This document shows positions 1 to 11,705 of a stretch of 64,000 nt of DNA, in pieces (position 1 is the first letter of the stretch; every line of letters begins with the position of its first letter). The notes beneath the pieces are model-generated. The model was not told the DNA's origin, did not search any database, and worked only from the letters and a program-made list of their open reading frames with translations. Origin of the DNA: Circinella minor (lineage: Eukaryota > Mucoromycota > Mucoromycetes > Mucorales > Lichtheimiaceae); the NCBI GenBank assembly GCA_016758965.1, contig JAEPRB010000163.1, forward strand, positions 1-64,000. The letters run 5' to 3'. A program made the position numbers and the translations under genes.

Positions 1-209
<209 letters not shown>

Positions 210-3143
210 ACTATTAACCTTTATTATAACTATTTAAAAATTCCCTCATATCGCTCATCCCCCTTCTCCACAAAAACACAAAAATACAGTATCACAAGCT
301 AACCCAAAACTAGCAGTCATCCAGAGAAGCAAAAGAGCTTGCTATAGATAAAAGACATTCTGTATCAATGGATCTCTTTCAAGAAGACAAAAATCAAAAA
401 CAGTAAACAAGTTTATATATTTCTACACATAAAAAAAATCTATCAAGTCAAGGATCAAACAAAAACAAAAAAAAAAAAAAACTCGAGATCTAGTACTACA
501 ACAATCACAACAAGTATTAATAATCAAGACCAATGATATCAAATCAAATCAAATCAATAACAAATATTATGCAATCCATTGGTTACAACAACCTCACAAA
601 CAAGAATCAATACACAAGATCAAATCGACTTGAAAACCAATCAACTATATTATCACCGTTGATGAATACAACAAAATAGATACATATGACTTGAACTCCT
701 ATACAGTATCAAGAGGAATAATCACAAAAGTAATATATTAAATACTATCATACAAAATTAATCTCGACAGTTTCTATCGTCAAGAGCAACAACATCCTCC
801 AACAATAATTATTTTTATCGAGTAAAAGTCAAACAAATATTCAATATTATCAGTATTAATCATCGACAACAAGAGATTATCCATTGATATACAAGTCATC
901 AATATCAACAGCGGCTCTTTTGCTCGCTCATTCTCACACACATCATTCTATTTTATTATAATCAAAACAACAACAACAACAACCTTATGCATACACTAAT
1001 TATTATTTTATATACAAAAAAAAAAGAAAAAAGAAAAGAGGCAAGATTCATCACATACATTAATAATGAGACTACTAATAACATTAATTAGATTACTTGG
1101 ATAATAGGTTTTTTTTATTTTACAATCGTACAATCAAACACATTTATATATCCCCTTTTTACCTTATTTAATTGTAATCCTTTATATCTACTCTATTGTA
1201 AATATATATCATTTATTAGTTAGTAATAATAATAATAATAAAATATTGGGTATATTGATTACTATATTTTATACATATATATTTGTTGCACAATAATACA
1301 TATTTGAACTTGTATAATGGTCTACGTATGTAAAAGAGGACTAGAAAAATAGAATGTCTCATACAAAAACCTTACGACAAAGATACAGCAAAAAATACTC
1401 TCATCCAGTATAAATCAAGGAATGATTGAAATGATAATTATGTAGTAACTTATTAACAATTATACTATTATAATAGAAATATATGTGCCATTCCATTTTA
1501 ATTATCCACTTTTATTTGCTTTACTATAAATAATCCAATAAATAAACACTGTCTCTCTTTGTGTGCTTTCATCAATTATACGTAATTTTATAATAGGTAT
1601 AGTAAATGGAATCTAAGGTTTACTGTCAATAGCTGCCTAGCGGTGACTAAAATATTAGATTTCATTGATGGCATTATTCTCTTTTTTTATGGATATAAAG
1701 AGATGAATAGTTGCTTTCTCTAATAAGAAAATAAAATGATATGGTGATAGAAAAGAAGAAAGGAAATCTACCCATGTAAATGTATAAAAGTTCTTTTTTT
1801 TTATGTATCGGAGAATATAATGAAAAAAAGCTCCATTATCATGCAAAAAAAAAAAAGGTACCCTTTTATGGGCATTAATTCTTCAGCATTTTTTTTTTAA
1901 GTTTGTTCTCTATGCACGTCCATCCGTCAAAGGAAAACTCAAAAACTTTTTTGTTATAACGTTCTTAGTATTCTAGGAAAGATGAAACTGGTATATACCC
2001 AGTTTTTACGTTTTCTTTTTTTTATATAGTTCGTAATAAAAAAAACTATCCAGTTATTATTACATTATATCATATGTAACACAGTTTGTTGATTCAAACT
2101 TACTAAATACTTTTTTTTTTCACTTCCTGAACATTTTTATTATAAAAGATGTTAAATGTTAATACGTAGTTGAAAATTATGCAAAAAGAAACTTATATCA
2201 TATGTATAATATTTATAATGGTATATTAACATAAAATGTTTCCTGTATTTTGTAAATACATAGTAGGTCTGTATTACCATTATTATAACGTTTTACGTAT
2301 CATAAATAAAAGAATATAACAATTTAAACATGCTTTTATGTGTATTAGTAGAAATATATGTTCGGTGAATATATTCAAAAAGACAAAAAAAAAATAGCCG
2401 TTGCCATGAACCGAAAGGTTAACTTGCGAAAGAGAATGGAAGAGCGGAAATTTACAAAGTGACACATCGAAATCAGATTAAATATAAGGCCTCCATATTG
2501 CTATAAAGACATACTTTTTTTTAGACTGGAAAGTTCCAGAGAATTGAATACTCTTTTTTGAATATAAATGTTATTAAATAGTTAGTATTCTTTTAATATC
2601 TAATAGTACCATATATTGTATTTTGAATAAAAGAATAATCCTCAGCAATCCTAAAAGTCGAACGATACGTAAATCAAATCATACAGTATATTTTCACACA
2701 ATCGAAATTTGTTGTACCACAGTTTATTAAACATAGTTACATAATAACGGACTATAATTCAACAAAAATCTCCTATGCTCATTATAATAAAGCAGAAAAA
2801 TATAATTATATGTATAAATCCAGGAACATACATATCTACATACGGAGAAAATTCCTATTTAAGAATCTTTCCGGTAATCAGAAAGAATAATTCTCATGGC
2901 TATTGAGCGGGGATGAAGAAATGTCAAAGTTCAAGAACCAAATAAACGGCATAATTTAATTATTCTATAATTAAGAAAGAAAGAAACGATCCAAAACATC
3001 CGCGGCAATACTGAAAGTTGTATTAGTAGTAGCCATGTATTTCATTTGCATATAAAGAGCGATTTATTTATTTATTACTTGCAGTCATTTTTTTTTTTAC
3101 TTTTCTCGTTCTCATTCTAATTTGATATAAGTACTCACACAAA
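210..3143. other. Gene-free region, A/C-rich in its first part
   Basis: No convincing gene was found. From about 226 to 1060 the plus strand is rich in A and C and poor in G, with several CAA-type runs. That is the look of a long untranslated leader or of non-coding RNA, but no downstream exon joins to it convincingly. A 36-codon ORF at 569-679 lies inside it and has no recognisable features. From about 1100 to 3140 the sequence is ordinary AT-rich intergenic DNA leading to the arabinanase start. Confidence 0.5.
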
Positions 3144-4420
3144 ATGATTCATAACAAAGCCTCTTTATTATTATTATCTACAATTTTTGCAAAATCTGTT
3201 GTGGGTGTATTCTGGAATATGACTGGATACACCTATTGTCACGATCCTGTCGTTTATGAAGAAGATGGAAAGTACTACGGTTTCTGCACAGGCGATGGTA
3301 ATTAGTGATATTCTTAAAAACAACAGATGAACAACAATGATATTACCAGTTGATTTGATTTTATAACTACTAATCATACATACTTCAATCGCATGATAGG
3401 TATCCAAGTTATTAAGAGTGAAGATGGTGGTAAAAAGTGGGAATTTGCTGGTCAAATTTTTGATTCACCTCTCAAGGAATGGGATGATGCTGTTCCTCCT
3501 CATCAAGGTAAGCAGAAAAAAACTGAAGCTATAGAGCTAAGCACAATGAAAAGGAACAGAAAGAAAACAAATATATAATATAAAAAATAATAGTAAAGTA
3601 ATGGGTTCACAATGATATTTATTAGGTAGTATGGATGTATGGGCTCCTGATATCGAATACTATAATGGAAGGGTTTGGCTTTATTATTCTTTGAGTACTT
3701 TTAATTCGGGTACAAGTGCCATCTTCTTAGCCTCTGCTGAATCTGTCGGTACAGGTTCTTGGCGAAATGACGGTTTGATCCTAAAGTCAGCCGCCGATGA
3801 TTTCAATGCTATTGATCCTAACTTGGTTATTGATAAAGAAGGTAATCCTTGGTTGGCTTGGGGTTCTCATTGGCGTGGTTTGAAGATTGCTCGTGTTGAT
3901 CCTGAAACAATGCAACTTACTGGTGACTTTACGACAATTGCTCGTCGCTCCAGCTATGAAAATCCTATTGAGGCACCATCAATTATTTACAACAAAGAGC
4001 ATGATTATTATTATTTGTTTGTATCTATTGACTATTGCTGTGTGGTATGTTTTTTTAGACGAATTATTGTAATATAGTATAACGAAGAAATAAGAAAATG
4101 GTCCTCTAACTAAAACATACAATTAATAATATTATCGCACTATAATATAATAGGGCGTTGATAGTACTTACAAGATGGTTGTAAGTCGCTCCAAAAAAAT
4201 CACTGGTCCCTATTTGGATAAAGAGGGTAACCCTATTATTGATACGAAAAATGCTGGTACTATCTTTGACACGGGTAATGATCGATACGTTGCAGTGGGT
4301 CATCAAGATGTAGACCAAAAGATTATTGCTCGTCATGGTTATGATGCAGAAGATAATGGTGCATCCCACCTTCTTATTAATGATTTAAAATTCGACAAGG
4401 ACGGCTGGCCCACTTATTAA
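3144..4420 (+). CDS. Secreted GH43 endo-1,5-alpha-L-arabinanase
   Basis: Four exons (3144-3297, 3400-3507, 3626-4044, 4154-4420) give 315 residues. The enzyme is expected to cut alpha-1,5-linked arabinan of plant pectin outside the cell. A hydrophobic N-terminal segment (about residues 7-22) fits a signal peptide. The three GH43 carboxylates are visible: Asp34 in CHDPVV, Asp151 in AIDPNLV and Glu203 in IEAPSII. The motifs DVWAPD (91-96) and DSTYK after the last intron are typical of arabinanases in this family. Length matches the usual single five-bladed propeller with no extra binding module. The start is the first in-frame ATG before the signal-like segment. The gene converges on the Obg-type GTPase, with only 113 bp between stop codons. 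A xylosidase or arabinofuranosidase specificity cannot be excluded from sequence alone. Confidence 0.87.
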
Positions 4421-4533
4421 AGAAAGATATAAATATAAAAAAGTTGATATAATGCTATTTTTATTATTATATATTTACAAAATGATGCTTTTATATACAA
4501 CTTTCTTCTTCCCTTCCAATAATTTTATTATTA

Positions 4534-6021
4534 TTATAAATTATCCTCATCTTCCTTTTCAAGCTCCAATTGTTTTGCTTCTTCTTCTTCTTCTTTACGA
4601 ACTTGTTCAACCATTTTTCTCATAGTGGATGTTAATTTAAGTATATTCTTTTCATAGCGAGCAGATACTGTAACAATGGGAATATTGGTGACCTCAGCTT
4701 GTAATCGTTCTAAATTATCTTTGGCACGACGTACTTGATCAGCCTTGTTTGCAACAATCAATGACCGTTGTTTAGTTAATCCAGGCCTATAGGCTTCCAA
4801 TTCATTTTGTAATGTTTTCAGGTCCTCCCATGGACTTTCACCATTGAGATCCACAACGTAAACTAAAATTTTGGCACGTTCCACGTGGCGTAAGAAAGCA
4901 TGACCCAATCCAACATTTCGATGAGCACCTTCAATCAAACCTGGGATATCTGCTACCGTCAATTGATACATATCGGCAAAATCTACTGTACCAACAAATG
5001 GATGGAGTGTTGTGAAAGCATAATCACCTTGTTTGGGATGGGCGTTAGAAATAGCACCTAGTAACGTTGATTTTCCTGCATTGGGCATGCCCACCAATCC
5101 AATATCTGCAATCGTTTTAAGTTCTAATTCAAATTCGCGTGTTTCACCTTTACGTCCACGTGTAGCAAACTTGGGTGATCGATTTTCGTTTGTAAGGAAA
5201 TGGGGATTACCATAACCTCCTGCGCCACCTCGACAGATAACAATCTCTTGATCGGGTTCAGTCAAATCTGCATGAATTAACGAATTATCTTCATGACGTG
5301 CACGCCATTTCAAATACTTGTCTTCTTGTGTCATCATACGTTGTGCTTGTTTAAAGAAATTTACTTTGCCTTCAGGTAAATCTCGTTGTTGATCTTCACG
5401 AGGGAAAAATACCCATCGTTCTTCTAACACTTCATCTTCTGACTCTTTGTTGTAAAATTGGTCTTCATCTTGTTCTTTTGGTTGAATAGCACGTTCACGA
5501 ACTACCGTACCGACAGGTACATTGACAACTAAATCGGCTCCCATGGTGCCATGACGACCACCACCCAAACCGCTTTGTCCTCGTTTACCAGAGCATACAC
5601 GCCCAAGATGACGGAGTGTGGTTTCATCTGCACATGCGCGAATAACTACATTACCTCCTCTACCACCGTTACCACCGTTAGGTGGACCTTTAGCTAAAAA
5701 CTTTTCACGATGAAAAGAAACGCAACCGTCTCCACCATTACCACCTTTAGCTACAATACGAACAAGATCAATAAACTGCCGACCCTATTTTATTTTTATG
5801 TTTATGCATATTGGTCATGTCAGTCTTATAACTTTTTTTTTTATCGTTTTATTCTCAAGATCGTTCATTTTTTTTTTTTATCACTTGCCAAAACAAAATC
5901 ACTTACTCACCTTGCCACGTAATTTATAATGAAATGCTGAGTCAGAACTAGCATTTCTTACTAAACATGTATGAAACTGACGACATGATAAGAATCTTAT
6001 TGGTACCCCGGCATTAAACAT
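4534..6021 (-). CDS. Mitochondrial Obg-family GTPase (Mtg2/GTPBP5-like)
   Basis: Two exons (6021-5911 and 5784-4534) encode 453 residues. Obg GTPases assist assembly of the large ribosomal subunit; the fungal Mtg2 form acts on mitochondrial ribosomes. The N-terminus is basic with hydroxyl residues and few acids, as in a mitochondrial presequence. The glycine-rich Obg domain begins at about residue 38 with FIDLVRIVAKGGNGGDGC. The G domain shows G1 GMPNAGKST (269-277), G3 DIPG (316-319) and G4 NKAD (383-386). The Obg fold is interrupted by roughly 70 extra residues, about 135-205, between VPVGTVV and LTEPDQEIVI; this insert is acidic and charged. The C-terminal tail is a Glu/Lys-rich helix. The next gene on the same strand ends 118 bp upstream of the start. 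Confidence 0.9.
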
Positions 6022-6138
6022 ATTTATGGTAAGAAAAACAATAAAAGAATAAAAGAGAAAAAGTCACTTATGCACAAAAAATAAAGAGAGAAAGGATTTT
6101 TTATTTTATTTCCCGGTATATATATATTAATATAAAAA

Positions 6139-7827
6139 TTAAGTGTACTTCTTTTCAAAGTAGTTAATAGCAGCAGCAGTAGCCATCTTTTCCATTAATC
6201 CCTTCTTCTTTTCTTTCTTTTCCTCTTCTTCATCTTCATCATCACCACCACGTTCTTGAATAAGCTTGGCAATCTGTAAATATAATTTAGAATTATTAAA
6301 GTTGTTAGTAAGGTGGAAGAAATCATCTGGTATTAACTTTTAAAAAATGTTGTGTAACAAACGTACCTCAGCAGCTGCAAAAACAGCAATAGCCTTCTTA
6401 GCTGTTGAATGCTCCATTTCTTCACCGTTTTCTTCTTGTCTGTGTTCCCATGCCTTAACGGCAGCAAAGGCAGCAGCACCAGCCATCAAATTATAACTAT
6501 TATAAAAAATTACATATAGTATAATTAGTCATTTAACTTTCACATTAAAGATTGATATTTGATTTGCATAACCGACCAACCAAAAAGTTATAAATTACCT
6601 CATCTTGGATTTCTTCTTTTTCTTCTTTTCAACCTTTTCAGCAGCTCTTTCCAAAGCTCGTTCATCCAAAGCTTCATTCTTGTGACGGCCCCAACCGGAG
6701 AAGTTACCGAAGAAAGCGCTAATTCTATCACCAACATCTTCTTCATCGGAAGAATCATCGGAATCAGGTTCACGAGGAGGATCGCTTGGTTCAACGGTCC
6801 ACAATTGGTTCTTGGCTTCAGAAAGATCCTTACGCTTGTATACCATCACACGACCGCGTTCTTCATCCTTGGAGCCCTTGATGTCAAAAACAATGTTGGG
6901 ATCACTGAGGGTATAAATAAAACCATGTTCTTTGTCATAACCAAAACGTTGGTCATCAGCCTATTTATATATGTTATAAAATAGTTCCTCTCCCCGTTAG
7001 CAAAAAAAAAAAAAGGTCTTTTTCTCTCTTGATTACTTTTCCATGAACAGGAAAAAAAATGCTTACATTTTCTGCTTCTTTCATACCATCCAAGAAAAGA
7101 TGTTGATCACCAGTAAAGATGGCTGGAATAGTAATATATTAAGAGAGGAAAAAGAATGGTAACACAAATTATTAGCTATTGCATTTCTAGAATAACTATT
7201 CCTTTATAATAATTACCCATGAAGGTGCCAGCTCGGTCAATGTCCAGAACATGGCCTGTAAGTTTGTTTGTCAAGAACCCTAAATTGATTAATAGAAAAC
7301 AAATTAAACTAAATTATTTTATGATCTTTTATTTTCTCTTATGCAATTTACGAAAAAAAAAAAAAAAAAAGAAAGAAAACGCCCAACCATGTGTTGTTTT
7401 TCTTTCACAGACACCCATCCCATTCCATCCGCTTTACAACTCTTTTCTTTTCCCATTTTTTTTTTTATTTATTGTCATCCTTTTTTTTTTCTTGCGTTTC
7501 CTTCTTTTTCTCTTACCGTTTTGATGAATGAAAAGTTGACTATCGCGTTCAGGCGATTCAGGTTTCTTTTGGCTCATAACAATCTTGGAACCAATCTAAT
7601 AAATATTAATACGTAGTAACACATTTTCTTTAGTTATATTTGAAAAGCAATAGTAACCCAATATCCAAAATACGCGTCTCACATTTTTTTTTTATCTTCA
7701 ACTCTTTTTTTTTATCAGTTACTATAATTACCTTGGCATTTTCAGGGTCCTCAACATCGATCACCAAACCGTTAAGGTTGGAGATAATATAAAAATAGCC
7801 AATGGGAAAGTTATTACCAATAGTCAT
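6139..7827 (-). CDS. Ricin-B-like beta-trefoil protein fused to a CipC/DUF3759 domain
   Basis: Seven exons (7827-7732, 7595-7517, 7279-7217, 7122-7067, 6960-6599, 6496-6367, 6273-6139) give 306 residues with the frame kept throughout. Residues about 7-156 form three repeats of a beta-trefoil pattern with hydrophobic-Asp turns (GLVIDVED, GHVLDIDRA, NIVFDIKG) and a closing NQLWTVEP, as in ricin-B carbohydrate-binding folds. A short acidic linker (160-175) and a Lys-rich stretch (about 208-217) follow. Residues about 220-275 match the CipC (DUF3759) pattern: MAGAAAFAAVKAWEHRQ, then an Ala-rich helix ending EIAKLIQERGG. There is no signal peptide, so the protein is probably cytosolic. The ligand is unknown. 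A TATAAATA box lies about 85 bp before the ATG. Expression level and role cannot be read from sequence. Confidence 0.75.
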
Positions 7828-7911
7828 GATTTTTTGTTGTAAAAAGAAAAAAAAAAAAAAGAGGAATAAAGAAAAAGAAAAGAAAAAAGAGATGGGGCTG
7901 AGAAGCAAGGA

Positions 7912-8060
7912 TATTTATACTAAATAGCTATATAGACCGTAAGCTGAAGGTTGAGAGACGACATGTCACATTTTGCAAATCCGCGGTTTAGGTTGTGCAG
8001 GTTGTGTGACCAAAGAAAACTCGACACCCCTCGGAGGGCTCGGATGCACAAATTACTGTT
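7912..8060 (-). promoter_or_regulatory. Promoter of the ricin-B/CipC gene
   Basis: On the minus strand a TATAAATA box spans 7919-7912, about 85 bp before the start codon at 7827. Just upstream, 7975-8050 is a small GC-rich island in otherwise AT-rich DNA. It includes CCCCT, a stress-element-like pentamer, and an inverted repeat of CCCTC and GAGGG separated by one base. These are plausible activator sites, but no factor can be named. Confidence 0.45.
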
Positions 8061-8491
8061 TGGTACCACCATTAGCGTACATAATGCGTACATGCTTGTT
8101 TATATATGTCAAAAAGAAAAAAAAATATTTACAGAAGACAAACATTATTCGATATGATATAACTAATGCGTATGTATTATGTTTACAATTATTGGAAGTA
8201 GTATATTTATGATTTGTTTTATAAATTTCGAATGATTGGAATAATTATAAATAATTTATTTGAAGTTGTTCTTTTTTTAAAAAATTATAGTATTCTTTCA
8301 AATCCCTCTTGCCAACTGATCCGTTTTACTATATAAAATGTATAATCTGAATAAGGTTAAAATTGCAATGGACGGCATTATTTATGTAGTTAATTATCTT
8401 CGTGGTTGTTCAAATCGGAGCTCAAGATAATTGGATGAAGCTCGTAACAAGTTTTGACGTGATAAATTAACATTTTTATTTATTTATTTAT
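8061..8491. other. Intergenic AT-rich spacer
   Basis: Spacer between the promoter of the ricin-B/CipC gene and the stop codon of the CCCH zinc-finger gene. It probably holds the 3' untranslated region of the latter. A run of TTTA repeats at about 8470-8497 sits beside its stop codon. Nothing else was recognised. Confidence 0.5.
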
Positions 8492-10474
8492 TTATTTTTC
8501 CATAATAGTATCCCCATCTTCATCTGCTATTTCAAATTCTTCATAATCCTCTTCACTGTCACTACCACTATCATCACTATCATCACTAAAATCTTCTTCA
8601 TCCTCTTCCTCTTCAACTTCCTCATCTTCACTTTCTTCTTCATTAAATCGTAACTCTTCATGTGAATCATCTTGCCTTGAAGTATATTGTGCCCAACCGT
8701 TCTCATCATCGTCGATATCATCAAAGAGTCGTACAAACCCTTCTTCCTCTTCTTCTTCTCTCGTTTTCTTAATTGGTTGGTGTTGTTGCTGTTCCGATAA
8801 CTGTACTTTTTCTTGTTGTAATTGTTCTTGCTGTTGCAATGTTGGATGTTTCCATTCCATATTGCCTTTTTTCTGTTGTTTCTTTTCTTCAACCATTTTG
8901 CGTTTCGCTTGTTTTTGTGCATTGAAATAGGCAGTACTCACCCAACTACCTGGACGAACGATACCAGCTGTAATTGATTCCTTCGTTTCAGCTTCAGCTG
9001 CAGTCCGACGAGCAACATGTGGTAATCGACAATTAGCATTTGAACATTTCCCTGTTTCTGCGAATTCAGGACAAACATGAATATGCTTTTCACGACATTC
9101 TAATCCTTTGGTACAATATCCTTCCATTGCAAAAGATCGACATACAGGTGCATCTGGGCGTACACGCACATGCATAAAAATACAGTCAGTATTATTACAT
9201 TTACCCCGCTGAAAATGTACACAATGAGGCATAATATTTGGTGTAGGTGTATGAGAAAGACGACAATCTGTTTCGGATTTACGACAACGATTCTGAATAA
9301 ATTTAGGACAAATAGCACGATGATTTCGATCATGTAAAAAGGTACAACGAGGGCCTTTGGGACAAACGCCTAGAATAATAATATTATTATTAAAATATGA
9401 AAAAATTGAAAGGAATAAAAACCTTTTAAGTAATTATATAAAGAAACAATATGATCTAAACTTACCATAACGTGTAAACATGCCACAATTACTGCGGCGT
9501 ATTAATCGTTTTGTTTTCAATACTAATGATTTGCCTGATCGTCCTTGACGAATATATCCTTCAGGTTCTCGTACTAAAACCATATTGCCCCGTTTGCTTC
9601 GTTGTGGTTTTACTTTTTTAATCACTTTACGTGGTACCTGACCTATTGACATATTACCATTCCTATCCCGTCGACTATATATTAAAAATATTTTAAATTT
9701 CCACTAATTCTCTATTAGTCATTGTCCTCCCCCTCCAACCAACTCAACTCCACAGTTCCTTTTTTTTTTTTGCTATCAATGACTACTACATTACCCATGA
9801 ATAAGACGCCTTGATACCAATACATGAGATCCTGTTGCTGGAAGTTTTGCTGATGCTGCTATTACTGTTGCTGCTTTTGCAGCAGGTCTTACATTTAGCT
9901 TGTCTTCACGAATTAATTTTTTACCTTTAACAAGAAAAGAGACATCATTTATTAAGACTCGTTTAGGTTCAGATATAGGTGGTGTAGATCGAGAAGATCC
10001 CGTCGTTGAACGAGGTTGGGTATATGAAGAAGAAGGAGTAAAAGTTGGGTAACTAGTATTCTTATTTATATTGTTATTACTCATTGACGTCGATGATTGA
10101 TTTAAGATAAGCTTTTTATTATGTGACGTTGGTGTTGTCGATGTTGCATTGGTAATGAGGGTAGTTGATGGTGGCTGATTTAAAACTAATTTTTTATTAT
10201 GTGAATTAGTAGCAGAAAATGCAGTTGATGGCGATGATTGATTCAAAACAAGTTTTTTATTATGTGAAAACGGTACAGCAGTATTGTTCAACGTACGATT
10301 CACGGGTCCACCACGACCACGAGAAGTCCATTGACGGCCGCGTTGAATAAGAGAACCTCTACCTCGATGATTGTTACTGTTATTATTATTATTAGAAGAT
10401 TGACTATTTTGATGCTGTTGAATGGCACCTGATAATTGTGCAATGCGTTGTAATAACTCGGCGTTCGTTGACAT
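8492..10474 (-). CDS. ZC3H3/Red5-like CCCH zinc-finger protein
   Basis: Three exons (10474-9795, 9674-9466, 9369-8492) encode about 588 residues. Five consecutive CCCH fingers start with CGMFTRYG, split by the last intron, and end with CRLPHVARRT. Their order and spacing, especially the block C-SFAMEGYC-KGLEC-KH followed by CPEFAETGKC, match human ZC3H3 and fission yeast Red5. Those proteins act in nuclear polyadenylation, RNA surveillance and mRNA export. The N-terminal half has an RG-rich patch (37-56) and three copies of SHNKKLVLNQ (70-79, 91-100, 117-126; the last has I for V). The tail is very acidic with D/E runs. ATG 10474 was chosen because an in-frame extension to 10483 begins with TTG. 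It is transcribed divergently from Mdm35. Confidence 0.85.
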
Positions 10475-11139
10475 GGTATACAAACTGGTTTATATATTTG
10501 GTGTTGTATATGTAAGAGAGAAAAAAATTAAATGAGAAAGTCTTTTTATTTTAAACATTTAAACTCCCGATGACTTTTTGATTATTATCAGGTGGGTTTG
10601 TTCTAGATAGTTTATTATTAATTAATATCAAGAAGTCAATATGAAATATAGTTGAACTAATACTAAACTAAATATTCAAAAGTTTCTAAATTGACAAAAA
10701 ATATAGATATCAAAGTAACTCAGATATTTCCAATGTATATATATATATATACTTTTTTAAAAAAGTAATTTGCTGGTAAAATATATATAGAATCGAAGTA
10801 ACTGCTACTACTCCAAGATATTAGGTTCATTCAGAAATAAAATTTTAGACAAGCTAATAGAATTAAGTTATACTCCCTAGAAGAAAAGAAAATCTTCTTA
10901 TAAAACCTATTATAGAAAGCATGAATATAACTGAAACTGTGGGGTGTTAGTTTATCCACACATAGAACATTCAGTTCCTATAACTGGTTTGGAATAATTG
11001 GTTAAAGGAAGTTCTTACCGAACCGACAGCGGGGTTTTTAAAATCAAATTCATTATATAACCCTTGCGGGTTCCTTGCTTGGCTACTAAATCATTTTCTT
11101 TTACTTTATTTTTCTTTTTCCCAGTATAACAAAAAAAAA
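10475..11139. other. Divergent promoter region between CCCH gene and Mdm35 gene
   Basis: 665 bp between two start codons on opposite strands, so it should hold both promoters and both leaders. It contains an alternating AT run at about 10738-10751. A short inverted repeat AACCC/GGGTT lies around 11059-11073, close to the Mdm35 start. A pyrimidine-rich stretch at about 11095-11122 precedes the Mdm35 ATG. Confidence 0.5.
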
Positions 11140-11513
11140 ATGTCTTCAAGTGTTGGTGCCGATTGTACAGAATTAAAACAAAAATACGATAATTGTTTCA
11201 ATAAATGGTACTCTGAAAAGTTTCTCAAAGGAGACACCACTCCTGAATGTGAAGATTTATTCAAAGATTATCGTGCCTGTGTTATGGTATGGAAGTGAAA
11301 AAAAAAAAACTTATTATTATTTTTTGACAGGTCTGTCTTTATATACTCATTATAACTCTAACTTGTTTTTTATTCGATAATTTATAGGTAACATTAAAGG
11401 AAAAAGGTATTGATAAACTTTTAGATGAATCACGTAAAGAAGCACCATTTCCTTCAACCTCATTTGGTGACAACAATAATAACGATAACAACAATCAACC
11501 AAAAAAATCATAA
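11140..11513 (+). CDS. MDM35: Mdm35/TRIAP1-family twin CX9C protein
   Basis: Two exons (11140-11286, 11388-11513) give 90 residues, close to the length of yeast Mdm35. The twin CX9C signature is complete: Cys9 and Cys19 in the first helix, and Cys37 and Cys47 in the second. The segment [14 protein letters not shown] between them is characteristic of the Mdm35/TRIAP1 family. Family members live in the mitochondrial intermembrane space, are imported and oxidised by the Mia40 pathway, and partner with Ups/PRELI proteins in phosphatidic acid and phosphatidylserine transfer. The C-terminus is an Asn-rich tail ending in PKKS. It converges on the GDSL hydrolase gene, with 192 bp between stop codons. 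The single intron lies just after the second cysteine pair. Confidence 0.92.
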
Positions 11514-11705
11514 TGGATGGTCGGTCAATAATAATAATAATAAAAAAATATGTTAAAAAAGTGAGAAAAAAGCTTTTTTTTTTATTGTACATTAGAAAAA
11601 AAAAATTAGAGAATTATAATTATTATACATAACAAATATAAAAACAAGGGAACAAAATTATTAAAGGAACGAGGTTTTTTTTTTTTTTTTTTTTGCTTTC
11701 GTATC

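Noticed and set aside
569..679. 36-codon ORF in the A/C-rich segment
   Set aside because: It starts with ATG but has no domain, no splice partner and the same composition as its surroundings. It may be a short upstream frame in a leader.
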